From Pseudomonadota bacterium (lineage in GTDB: Bacteria; Pseudomonadota; Alphaproteobacteria; Sphingomonadales; Sphingomonadaceae), in the NCBI GenBank assembly GCA_023392555.1, contig JAEVYW010000108.1, positions 1-8,995 of the forward strand: 8,995 nucleotides of DNA. The letters run 5' to 3'. The translations under genes and the position numbers were made by a program. The notes beneath the pieces are model-generated. The model saw only the letters and a list, made by a program, of their open reading frames with translations. It was not told where the DNA came from and did not search any database. Within the stretch, counting starts at the first letter, position 1; the number at the start of each line of letters is the position of its first letter. Positions 1 through 5,678 of the stretch are shown piece after piece.

Positions 1-534
1 TTCGACATCCCGACGGACAATCTGTTCGGGGCACCCGTGATCGCGGCCGACATCCAGGCGCGATTCTCGAATCGCAATCTGATGGTCGTTTCGCCTGACG
101 TCGGCGGCGTGGTCCGCGCGCGCGGGCTCGCCAAGCGCCTCGACAATGCCCCGCTTGCCATCGTCGACAAGCGCCGCGAGCGCGCGGGCGAGAGCGAGGT
201 GATGAACATCATTGGCGACGTTGAGGGACGCTGCTGCATTCTCATCGACGATATCGTCGATTCGGCGGGGACGCTCTGCAATGCCGCAGCCGCGCTGAAG
301 CAGCAGGGCGCAGAGGAAGTCTTCGCTTATTGCACGCTCGGAGTGCTCTCTGGCGGTGCGGCGGCGCGGGTCGCGGCTTCGGAGCTGACCGAATTGGTCG
401 TCACCGATTCGATCTGGAGCGGCGAAACCGACATGAAGGAACCCAAGCTTCGACGGCTGACCATTGCTCCGTTGCTCGCGGAGGCGGTGCGCCGGATCGC
501 CGATGAAAGCTCGGTCTCCAGCCTGTTCGACTAG
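1..534 (+). CDS. prs: Ribose-phosphate pyrophosphokinase (PRPP synthetase), C-terminal part, 5' end outside window
   Basis: Frame 1 is open from the first base of the window to a TAG at 532-534, giving 177 visible residues, roughly the last 55-60% of a family that is usually about 310-320 aa. The visible part begins [12 protein letters not shown], a typical Prs segment just before the C-terminal half. It contains the DKRR stretch (visible residues 56-59) and the PRPP/ribose-5-phosphate-binding loop DDIVDSAGT (83-91), which matches the phosphoribosyltransferase-type signature of the family. The enzyme transfers pyrophosphate from ATP to ribose 5-phosphate to make PRPP for purine, pyrimidine, histidine, tryptophan and NAD synthesis, in the cytoplasm. 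An internal GTG at 37 is not the real start, because Prs homology continues upstream of it. The next gene starts 4 nt after the stop, so the two are probably co-transcribed. Nothing looks damaged; the truncation is only the window boundary. Confidence 0.95.
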   Translation, partial: FDIPTDNLFGAPVIAADIQARFSNRNLMVVSPDVGGVVRARGLAKRLDNAPLAIVDKRRERAGESEVMNIIGDVEGRCCILIDDIVDSAGTLCNAAAALKQQGAEEVFAYCTLGVLSGGAAARVAASELTELVVTDSIWSGETDMKEPKLRRLTIAPLLAEAVRRIADESSVSSLFD

Positions 535-538
535 GCCC

Positions 539-1120
539 ATGTGCAATCTCTATCGGCTGGAGAAGAATCCGGACGCCATCCGGCGACTCTTCGCCGATGT
601 GCAGATCACGCTCGAGTTTCCCGAAGGCATCCCGAACTTCGAGCCGCGCGACATTCGGATCACCGATCGAGCGCCGATCGTCCGCTGGAACAGCGACCGC
701 GAGACTGCAGAGCTGATCGAGCGCCGCTGGTCGTGGCCGGCACCAGGCGGGAAGCCGGTCTTCAACATGCGCTCCGACGGCCGCAATTTCCCGAAGGACC
801 GCTGCCTCGCCCTCGCCGACGGCTTCTACGAATATACTGCGCCGGAGGATCCGAAGCAGAAGCGCAAGGCCTGTTGGCTGTTCAGGCCGTCCGCGGGACA
901 GACTTTTGCCATCGCCGGGCTGGTGCGTACGAACGAGCAGGTCGGGGAAGCGTTCACCTTGCTAACCGGTCCGCCCGGACCCGATGTTGCGTTCTACCAC
1001 AATCGGCAGATCGCTCTGCTTCGGCCCGATCAGTGGCGCACCTGGCTCGACGGGACGGCGAAATCGTTGGACGTGCTTCACCCGACGCCTGCCGGCGCGC
1101 TGGACGTCGCCGCGGCCTGA
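539..1120 (+). CDS. SOS response-associated peptidase (SRAP / YedK-HMCES family)
   Basis: This is a 193-aa protein of normal length for the SRAP family (formerly DUF159). The ATG at 539 is chosen over an in-frame upstream start inside prs because SRAP proteins need Cys at position 2, exposed after removal of Met. This start gives MCNLYR, while the longer version would bury the Cys. Residues expected for the active site are visible: Cys2, Asn76 (in FNMRSD), Glu98 (in DGFYEY) and His154 (in YHNRQI). In the family, Cys2 forms a thiazolidine crosslink with the ring-opened abasic site in single-stranded DNA, protecting it from strand breaks and error-prone bypass. The N-terminal MCNLY, rather than MCGR, is a variant I associate with alphaproteobacteria. 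It starts 4 nt after the prs stop, with no clear Shine-Dalgarno, which suggests coupling to prs translation. No LexA-box-like motif is obvious just upstream, but that region is prs coding sequence. Confidence 0.93.
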   Translation: MCNLYRLEKNPDAIRRLFADVQITLEFPEGIPNFEPRDIRITDRAPIVRWNSDRETAELIERRWSWPAPGGKPVFNMRSDGRNFPKDRCLALADGFYEYTAPEDPKQKRKACWLFRPSAGQTFAIAGLVRTNEQVGEAFTLLTGPPGPDVAFYHNRQIALLRPDQWRTWLDGTAKSLDVLHPTPAGALDVAAA

Positions 1121-1150
1121 GCCTTTTCACTCCGCGGGCGTTTCACCCGA

Positions 1151-1807
1151 ATGCCAAGCGTCATCATCACCGGAGCCAATCGTGGGCTCGGCCTGGAATT
1201 TGCCCGCCAGTACCGCGAAGCAGGCTGGGACGTCATCGCGACGGTTCGCGAAGCCAGCCGCGAGCTCGAAGATACCGGCGCCCTAGTCACGTGTCTCGAC
1301 ATGCAGGACCTGGAAGCGGTCGAGCGCTTCGGGCGGAGCAACCAGCGACTGGACCTGCTGATTGCGAACGCGGGCACCTACGGCCCGCGAGACGTGGCGG
1401 ATGCGGAAGCCGCTGCGGAATGGAGCGAGACCTTTGTCACAAACACGATCGCGCCATTCCTTCTCGCAAGATGCCTGCTTCCGGCGGTCGCAGCAGCCAG
1501 CGGCAAGCTAATCGCGGTCAGCACCCGCATGGGCAGCATCGAGGACAATACGTCGGGTGGCTTCATCGCATATCGCTCGTCCAAGTCGGCGCTGAACTCG
1601 GCATGGCGGAGCCTTGCGATGGACAATCGGGGCAGGGTGACCTGCGCCGTGCTTCATCCCGGCTGGGTCCAGACGCGCATGGGCGGTTCGTCGGCCCCGC
1701 TCGAGCCGGAGGAAAGCGTTTCGGGCATGCGCCGCGTGATCGACAGTCTGCGCCCCGATCAGGCCGGCGGCTTCTTCAGCTACGAGGGGACAGTCGTTCC
1801 CTGGTAG
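1151..1807 (+). CDS. Short-chain dehydrogenase/reductase (SDR), C-factor-like
   Basis: This is a 218-aa cytoplasmic NAD(P)-dependent oxidoreductase of the classical SDR fold, somewhat shorter than the usual 250 aa. Visible motifs in order are the dinucleotide-binding TGANRGLG (residues 7-14), an acidic residue after the third strand (LDMQD, around 50-53), NAG (73-75), the structural Asn98 in TNTI, candidate catalytic serines in STRMGS (124 and 129), and YRSSK (Tyr141, Lys145), the catalytic YxxxK. HPGW at 169-172 is the usual segment after the active site. Asn10-Arg11 in the glycine loop fits preference for NADP(H), which is an inference. The short length and the SxRMGS stretch resemble the C-factor/CsgA-like and sniffer-like SDRs. 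Substrate cannot be told from sequence. It begins 30 nt after the SRAP gene without a clear Shine-Dalgarno and probably belongs to the same transcript. Confidence 0.9.
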   Translation: MPSVIITGANRGLGLEFARQYREAGWDVIATVREASRELEDTGALVTCLDMQDLEAVERFGRSNQRLDLLIANAGTYGPRDVADAEAAAEWSETFVTNTIAPFLLARCLLPAVAAASGKLIAVSTRMGSIEDNTSGGFIAYRSSKSALNSAWRSLAMDNRGRVTCAVLHPGWVQTRMGGSSAPLEPEESVSGMRRVIDSLRPDQAGGFFSYEGTVVPW

Positions 1808-1828
1808 GCAACGTGATAGCTCTTCCGC

Positions 1829-2416
1829 ATGAGCATGGACCTGTTCCTGTGGAAGTCCCCGATCACCGACGACTCTGACGAAGCGGCCGCTCTGGTCGAG
1901 CGCTATCTCGAACAGGGCGACAAGGACGTCTTCGAACCCAGCGAAGACGTATCGCGAGTACTCCAGATCATCCGTGAGAATTATCCGGACGATCCCGCGA
2001 GCGGCGCGGACGAATCCTCACCATGGGCGTCATGGCCAATCCCGGACAGCGACCGGCTGATCGAGCTCACCATCCGCTGGGGTGGCGAAAGCCGGCTTCC
2101 GGCAGACGTTGTCGTCCTGGCGCGAAAGTTCGGCCTTGTTCTCTACGATCCACAAGGTCCGGACGTTTTCCTTCCGACAGACCCGATCGAGGATTTAACC
2201 TCGAGTTCCCGAACCACTCCTTGGGAGTGGGCGAAGATATGCCTCATGGCGGGCGGCCTTCTCGCCTTGACCTACGCCGCCTGGCTGATCCCCGTCGGTT
2301 GGATTCGCTGGCCCGCGGTGATCGTCGCTGGCTTCTTTGCGGCGGCGGGCGTCTTCGTGCTCGGCCTGATGATCGCGAGCTCACTTGGCTTCATCGATCC
2401 CGAGAAGAGCGACTGA
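1829..2416 (+). CDS. Hypothetical protein: soluble N-terminal region plus two C-terminal membrane helices
   Basis: I do not recognise a named family with certainty. The 195-aa product starts MSMDLFLWKSP, followed by an acidic soluble stretch (about 1-130) rich in Asp and Glu. It has several aromatic motifs (NYPDD at 51-55, SPWASWPIP at 64-72, IRWGGES at 82-88, LVLYDPQG at 103-110). The opening 'DLFLWKSP', the 'WP' segment and the 'GLVLYDPQ' segment resemble small uncharacterised proteins often found in proteobacteria, in which a short alpha/beta domain is built around these strands. Two hydrophobic segments follow, about 134-155 and 161-185, joined by a very short loop, forming a membrane hairpin. 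No signal peptide is visible. ATG 1829 is used; an in-frame ATG two codons later is possible, and neither has a good Shine-Dalgarno. It lies 21 nt after the SDR gene and is likely its operon partner. Function unknown. Confidence 0.75.
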   Translation: MSMDLFLWKSPITDDSDEAAALVERYLEQGDKDVFEPSEDVSRVLQIIRENYPDDPASGADESSPWASWPIPDSDRLIELTIRWGGESRLPADVVVLARKFGLVLYDPQGPDVFLPTDPIEDLTSSSRTTPWEWAKICLMAGGLLALTYAAWLIPVGWIRWPAVIVAGFFAAAGVFVLGLMIASSLGFIDPEKSD

Positions 2417-2428
2417 ACCCTTCGTTCC

Positions 2429-2457
2429 TTGCCAGAACGGCAAGCTGCGCTTATAGG
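2429..2457 (+). promoter_or_regulatory. Probable housekeeping sigma promoter of rpmI-rplT
   Basis: A -35-like TTGCCA (2429-2434, 5 of 6 matches to TTGACA) is followed after 17 nt by a -10-like TATAGG (2452-2457). The TTATAGGC context is typical of what I know of sphingomonad housekeeping promoters. Transcription would start near 2464, giving a leader of about 90 nt before rpmI. The -35 element lies inside a perfect 6-bp inverted repeat (CTTGCC at 2428-2433, GGCAAG at 2439-2444), which could be an operator or chance. Called by eye. Confidence 0.6.
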
Positions 2458-2464
2458 CCCGCGC

Positions 2465-2556
2465 TTTCCAGATCGTTGGAAAAACCAATGGCCCGGCCAA
2501 AAGGCATGCCGTGGCGGTTGGATAACGTCGCGTCCTAGTGGCGCAAAGGAGACGAA
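2465..2556 (+). promoter_or_regulatory. Leader of the rpmI-rplT mRNA with small hairpin and strong Shine-Dalgarno
   Basis: Between the predicted start site and rpmI there are about 90 nt without a convincing gene. The leader opens with a perfect 6-bp hairpin (TTTCCA 2465-2470, TGGAAA 2477-2482, 6-nt loop). It also contains CCAA (2485-2488) and TTGG (2518-2521), which could close a longer stem over a GC-rich middle. It ends with AAGGAG at 2546-2551, 5 nt before the ATG. L20 is known to repress its own operon by binding leader RNA in Escherichia coli and Bacillus subtilis. Whether this leader mimics an L20 site cannot be judged without folding and comparison. Confidence 0.4.
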
Positions 2557-2760
2557 ATGCCCAAGCTGAAGACCAAGAGCGGCGTGAAAAAGCGCTTCAA
2601 GCTCACGGCGACCGGCAAGATCAAGCATGGTGTCGCGGGCAAGCGCCACCGCCTGATCAGCCACAACGCCAAGTACATTCGCCAGAACCGCGGCACCGAA
2701 GTTCTCGCCGACGCCGATACGGCGCGCGTGAAGCTCTGGGCGCCCTACGGCCTCAAGTAA
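2557..2760 (+). CDS. rpmI: 50S ribosomal protein L35
   Basis: This 67-aa, strongly basic protein has the full-length L35 sequence: it starts [14 protein letters not shown], continues with GKIKH and AGKRHRL, and ends in a conserved-looking WAPYGLK. L35 is a small component of the large ribosomal subunit. The start is fixed by AAGGAG at 2546-2551, 5 nt upstream, and by the family-typical MPK(L/M)KT N-terminus. The TAA stop at 2758-2760 overlaps the Shine-Dalgarno of rplT, so the two genes form a tight pair. infC, the frequent upstream partner (IF-3, L35, L20), is not present here. Confidence 0.98.
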   Translation: MPKLKTKSGVKKRFKLTATGKIKHGVAGKRHRLISHNAKYIRQNRGTEVLADADTARVKLWAPYGLK

Positions 2761-2773
2761 GGAGTAGCGGGAC

Positions 2774-3151
2774 ATGGCACGCATCAAGCGCGGCACGACT
2801 ACTCGCGCCAAGCATAAGCGGATTTTGGATCAGGCGAAGGGCTATTATGGCCGTCGCAAGAACACGATTCGCATCGCCCGCCAGGCAGTCGAAAAGGCAG
2901 GCCAGTACGCCTACCGCGACCGCAAGGTTAAGAAGCGGAACTTCCGCGCTCTCTGGATCCAGCGCATCAACGCTGCGGTCCGCGCGGAAGGTCTGACCTA
3001 CGGGCAGTTCATCCACGCCCTCAAGCTTGCGAACATCGACCTCGACCGGAAGGTCCTGGCCGACATCGCGATGCACGAAGGCGAAGCGTTCAGCGCCATC
3101 ATCGCCCAGGCGAAGAAGGCCCTCGAGGACAAGCCGGCCCAGGCCGCTTAA
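2774..3151 (+). CDS. rplT: 50S ribosomal protein L20
   Basis: The 125-aa product is recognisably L20 throughout: it starts MARIKRG and has [16 protein letters not shown] (residues 15-30), [20 protein letters not shown] (47-66) and [12 protein letters not shown] (73-84). Its basic N-terminal extension contacts 23S rRNA, and the protein is needed early in assembly of the large subunit. In species where this was studied it also represses its own operon. It is a few residues longer than the usual 117-119 because of a short Lys/Ala-rich C-terminal tail ([12 protein letters not shown]). TAAGGAG at 2758-2764 serves as the ribosome binding site, 9 nt upstream, and includes the rpmI stop. A strong terminator follows immediately. 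Confidence 0.98.
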   Translation: MARIKRGTTTRAKHKRILDQAKGYYGRRKNTIRIARQAVEKAGQYAYRDRKVKKRNFRALWIQRINAAVRAEGLTYGQFIHALKLANIDLDRKVLADIAMHEGEAFSAIIAQAKKALEDKPAQAA

Positions 3152-3174
3152 TCCGCCGAGTAGAGTTGGCTATG

Positions 3175-3207
3175 AGGGCGTCGGAGCTTCGGCTTCGGCG
3201 CCCTTTT
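3175..3207 (+). terminator. Rho-independent terminator after rplT
   Basis: The 12-base arm GGGCGTCGGAGC (3176-3187) pairs completely with GCTTCGGCGCCC (3192-3203), using two G-U wobbles, around a TTCG tetraloop (3188-3191). A run of TTTT follows (3204-3207). An extra A-T pair (3175/3204) can extend the stem. The GC-rich stem, stable UUCG loop and U-tract are the classic form, and the position 23 nt after the rplT stop fits. The wobble pattern favours termination on the + strand. Confidence 0.9.
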
Positions 3208-3293
3208 GCTATCTGGCGCATGTGGTACTCTTATCGGAGTGCGCGAATGACCTGCGATCGTTTCAAGGCTGATCTGGCAGTTCAGCAGGGTTC

Positions 3294-3887
3294 GTGAAAA
3301 CCGACCGGCTCATGGCGTTCACCGATGGGGTGCTGGCGATCGCCATCACCATCATGGTCCTCGACCTGCGAGTGCCCGCCAGCAGCGACTGGCACGCCAT
3401 CCGTCCTGCCATACCCTTGGTCGCCGCTTATGCCCTGGCTTACATCAACATCGGCATCTTCTGGACCAATCACCATCATATGCTGGCGACCGCGAGCCGC
3501 GTGAACGGACGTGCGCTTTGGGCCAACCTGTTCCTCCTCTTCTGGCTGACCTTGATGCCCTTCCTGATCCGCTGGATCGGACTTGCAGGGATCACGCCGC
3601 AACCGGTCGCCGCTTACGGAGTGGTGACGGTGCTGGCCGCCTCAGGCTACATCTGGCTCGAACGCGAATTGATCCTGGCCGAAGGCACCGAATCGCGCAT
3701 CCGCGCAGTGGTCGGCTCGCGATCGAAAGAGTGGGCCAGTTTCGGCCTGTACGGCCTCGGCGTCCCTGCAGCTTTCATCTCGCCATGGATTGCAATTGCG
3801 ATCTACATCGGCGTTGCCTGCATGTGGCTGGTGCCAGATCGCCGGTTCGAACGCTGGCACAATCTGCAGCAGGCCGAACGGCACTAG
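3294..3887 (+). CDS. TMEM175/DUF1211-family membrane protein (putative potassium channel)
   Basis: This 197-aa hydrophobic protein has the family signature at its N-terminus: R5-LMAF-T10-D11-G, a version of the RxxxFSDG motif with Thr for Ser, running into TM1. A second hallmark is IFWTNHHHM (55-63). Hydrophobic segments sit at about 8-25, 38-58, 75-95, 104-123 and 150-180 (possibly two), giving the expected six-helix unit. Bacterial TMEM175 proteins are single-repeat and form tetrameric K+-permeable channels without the canonical TVGYG filter, so a K+ leak channel is plausible but not shown. GTG 3294 is the chosen start: an in-frame TGA at 3270-3272 rules out much longer forms, and this start places R5 as expected. 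Only a weak AGCAGG-like Shine-Dalgarno precedes it. A poor promoter-like TTGCTA (3206-3211) lies just after the terminator. The gene is probably monocistronic, and its TAG abuts the convergent aceB stop. Confidence 0.85.
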   Translation: MKTDRLMAFTDGVLAIAITIMVLDLRVPASSDWHAIRPAIPLVAAYALAYINIGIFWTNHHHMLATASRVNGRALWANLFLLFWLTLMPFLIRWIGLAGITPQPVAAYGVVTVLAASGYIWLERELILAEGTESRIRAVVGSRSKEWASFGLYGLGVPAAFISPWIAIAIYIGVACMWLVPDRRFERWHNLQQAERH

Positions 3888-5456
3888 TCAGTCGAGCAAG
3901 TCGTAAGCGGGCAGTGTCAGGAATTCCGTGAAGTCGTCGGCGACGACCATCTCGCGGAATATGCGGGCCGCCTTGCCGATATTCCGGACTTCCTGAAGCA
4001 GGCCGATCTCTTCTTCGTAGAGCGTGTCGAACAGCTCACGCGTGAAGGTGCGGCCGTCGTCGAGCGGCGCTTCGAAATGAAGCCATTGCCAAAGCTGCGT
4101 GCGGCATATTTCGGCCGTCGCCGCATCCTCCATCAGATTGTAGAGAGGCACGGCGCCTCTCCCATTGAGCCATGCGGCTAAATATTGGACGCCGACGCGG
4201 ATGTTCTCGCGGGCGCCCTGTTCGGTGCGCGGGCCGGTGTGCAGCTCCAACATTTCCTCGCGCCCGGGGACGCGATCGGGCCGCTTGGACAGCTGGTTCG
4301 GGCCGGTCATCGCCTCGAACGCTTCCAGCGCAACGGGCACCAGCGCCGGATGGGCGACCCAGGTCCCGTCATGACCGTTCGTCACTTCACGAAGCTTGTC
4401 GGCGCGAACCCTGTCAAAGGCGGCGCGGTTTGCCTGCTCATCGCCCTTGACCGGGATGAAGGCGGACATGCCACCCATCGCGAAGGCACCGCGGCGGTGG
4501 CAGGTGTCGATAAGCCGCAGCGAGTAAGCCGCGAGGAACGCCTTATCCATCGTCATCGCCGAGCGATCCGGCGTCAGGCGGTCCGCGCTCCGGCCGAGCC
4601 GCTTGATGGCCGAAAAGATGTAATCCCAGCGTCCGCAGTTCAGGCCGACGATATTCTCTTTGAGGGCGTAGAGGATCTCGTCCATCTCGAATGCCGCGGG
4701 CAGTGTCTCGATCAGCACCGTCGCCTTGATCGTCCCGCGCTCGAGCCGCAGCTTCCCTTCCGCGACAGCGAAAACGTCACTCCAGAGCTTCGCCTCCTCC
4801 ATGCTCTCGAGCTTGGGAAGGTAGAAATAAGGGCCGGACCCCGCGGCGAGCGCCGCCCGCGCATTGAGCCACAGGTAGAGGCCGAAATCGAAAAAGGCGC
4901 CGGCGATCGGCTGGCCTGAGACCCTGACGTGCCGCTCGTCGAGATGCCAGCCGCGGGGCCGCACCATGAGCACTGCGGGGTCCTCGCCGACCCGGTAGTG
5001 CTTGCCGCTTTGCGCATCGGTGAAGTCCAACTGCCCGAGCCAATAGTCGCGCAGGTTCACCTGCCCCTGGACGAGTTCGTCCCACGTCGGTGACGTCGCG
5101 TCCTCGAAGTCGGCCATGAACACCCGCGCTCCGCTGTTGAGCGCATTGATGATCATCTTCGCGTTGGTCGGGCCGGTGATCTCGACCCTCCGGTCCTGAA
5201 GGTCGGCGGGAATGGGTGCGACCGACCAGTCGCTGTCGCGGATGTGCCTCGTGTCTGAGCGGAAGTCCGGAAGCTCACCGCCATCAAACCGCCGTTGCCG
5301 CTCGAGCCTCTTGTCGAGCAGCGCTCGCCGGCGGTCCTCGAATCTCTCGTGCAGTTCGAGCAGAAACTCGAGCGCGCCCTCGGTCAGGACCTCATCGGCA
5401 CCACTGATCTGCGAGGGCTGAGCCGAAATTTGGGTGTCGTCCAAAACAGTGCTCAC
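3888..5456 (-). CDS. aceB: Malate synthase A
   Basis: The 522-aa product fits malate synthase A (Escherichia coli AceB, 533 aa) and is full length. It condenses glyoxylate with acetyl-CoA to give malate, the second step of the glyoxylate shunt. Visible blocks are RRVEITGP (89-96), FMADFEDA (113-120), VRPRGWH (165-171) with Arg166 as the likely catalytic arginine, PYFYLPKLES (209-218), GTIKATVLIETLPA (241-254), the signature ENIVGLNCGRWDYIF (267-281), GAFAMGGMSAFIP (323-335), GHDGTWVAHP (361-370) and MEDAATAE (442-449) with Asp444 as the likely catalytic acid. The GTG start at 5456 (VSTVLDD) is chosen because its coordinates overlap the TGA stop of the preceding DUF4170-like gene (GTGA), indicating translational coupling. 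The frame stays open for 62 further codons upstream, but that stretch is the shadow of the small gene. It is the last gene of aceA-DUF4170-aceB. Confidence 0.96.
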   Translation of the reverse strand: MSTVLDDTQISAQPSQISGADEVLTEGALEFLLELHERFEDRRRALLDKRLERQRRFDGGELPDFRSDTRHIRDSDWSVAPIPADLQDRRVEITGPTNAKMIINALNSGARVFMADFEDATSPTWDELVQGQVNLRDYWLGQLDFTDAQSGKHYRVGEDPAVLMVRPRGWHLDERHVRVSGQPIAGAFFDFGLYLWLNARAALAAGSGPYFYLPKLESMEEAKLWSDVFAVAEGKLRLERGTIKATVLIETLPAAFEMDEILYALKENIVGLNCGRWDYIFSAIKRLGRSADRLTPDRSAMTMDKAFLAAYSLRLIDTCHRRGAFAMGGMSAFIPVKGDEQANRAAFDRVRADKLREVTNGHDGTWVAHPALVPVALEAFEAMTGPNQLSKRPDRVPGREEMLELHTGPRTEQGARENIRVGVQYLAAWLNGRGAVPLYNLMEDAATAEICRTQLWQWLHFEAPLDDGRTFTRELFDTLYEEEIGLLQEVRNIGKAARIFREMVVADDFTEFLTLPAYDLLD

Positions 5457-5656
5457 CGGGCATTCGCCCCCGGCTCCACGCAAATCGAGTAACGCTCCGT
5501 CGCTCCGCAATGGTCGCGGAACGTCAGGCGCTGCCACTCCATGCGGGCTTTCAACTCGTCGGCGAAGGGGCCGCTGATCTTCTCGGTACCCGGTTGGATT
5601 CGGTCGAAACCGCAGTCGGAATATTCGCCTCCGACGACCCAATAACGCTGTGCCAT
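5453..5656 (-). CDS. DUF4170-like small protein between aceA and aceB
   Basis: This is a 67-aa protein beginning MAQRYWVVGGEYSD. The opening YWVVGGEY-D, the GPF at 29-31, the EWQR-like MEWQRL (39-44) and the final strand RYSICVE (55-61) match my memory of DUF4170, a small alphaproteobacterial family of unknown function. The match is from recall, not a search. The gene is well supported without it: AGGAGA lies 6 nt before the ATG (on the + strand 5663-5668), the start is only 22 nt after the aceA stop, and its TGA (5453-5455) overlaps the GTG start of aceB. It has no signal peptide or membrane segment. Cys15, Cys50 and Cys59 are present. The size and strand-like pattern suggest a compact alpha/beta domain. 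Its fixed place between the two glyoxylate-shunt enzymes suggests a role tied to them, or a coupling element that sets AceB translation. Both ideas are inference. Confidence 0.82.
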   Translation of the reverse strand: MAQRYWVVGGEYSDCGFDRIQPGTEKISGPFADELKARMEWQRLTFRDHCGATERYSICVEPGANAR

Positions 5657-5662
5657 CCTGAT

Positions 5663-5668
5663 TCTCCT
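5663..5668 (-). promoter_or_regulatory. Shine-Dalgarno of the DUF4170-like gene
   Basis: AGGAGA on the minus strand, 6 nt before the ATG at 5656, lies within the 22-nt gap after aceA. It is a strong site in a window where many genes lack one, and it supports the small gene as truly translated. Confidence 0.8.
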
Positions 5669-5678
5669 GCTGCAGTGA

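Noticed and set aside
464..538. Upstream start for the SRAP protein inside prs
   Set aside because: It would place the catalytic cysteine at residue 27. The family requires Cys at position 2, which the ATG at 539 provides.
541..1878. Open frame of 445 codons on the + strand spanning the SRAP and SDR genes
   Set aside because: The product is Arg/Ser/Pro-rich without any motif and covers two genes whose own frames carry clear family signatures. It is a compositional shadow.
2023..2538. Open frame of 171 codons on the + strand covering the end of the hypothetical membrane protein and the rpmI leader
   Set aside because: Low-complexity Arg/Pro-rich product with no start signal; it overlaps a better frame and the probable promoter.
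3206..3236. Possible promoter (TTGCTA and a TTATCG-like -10) ahead of the TMEM175-type gene
   Set aside because: Spacing is about 19 nt and the -10 match is poor; too weak to list as a feature, though some promoter must lie between the terminator and 3294.
4185..4919. Open frame of 244 codons on the + strand opposite aceB
   Set aside because: Antisense shadow of malate synthase; no start signal, no motif, biased composition.
5457..5642. N-terminal extension of malate synthase by 62 codons
   Set aside because: The extension is Arg/Pro-rich, unlike AceB N-termini, and lies in the wrong frame across the well-supported DUF4170-like gene. The GTG at 5456 fits family length and the stop/start overlap.
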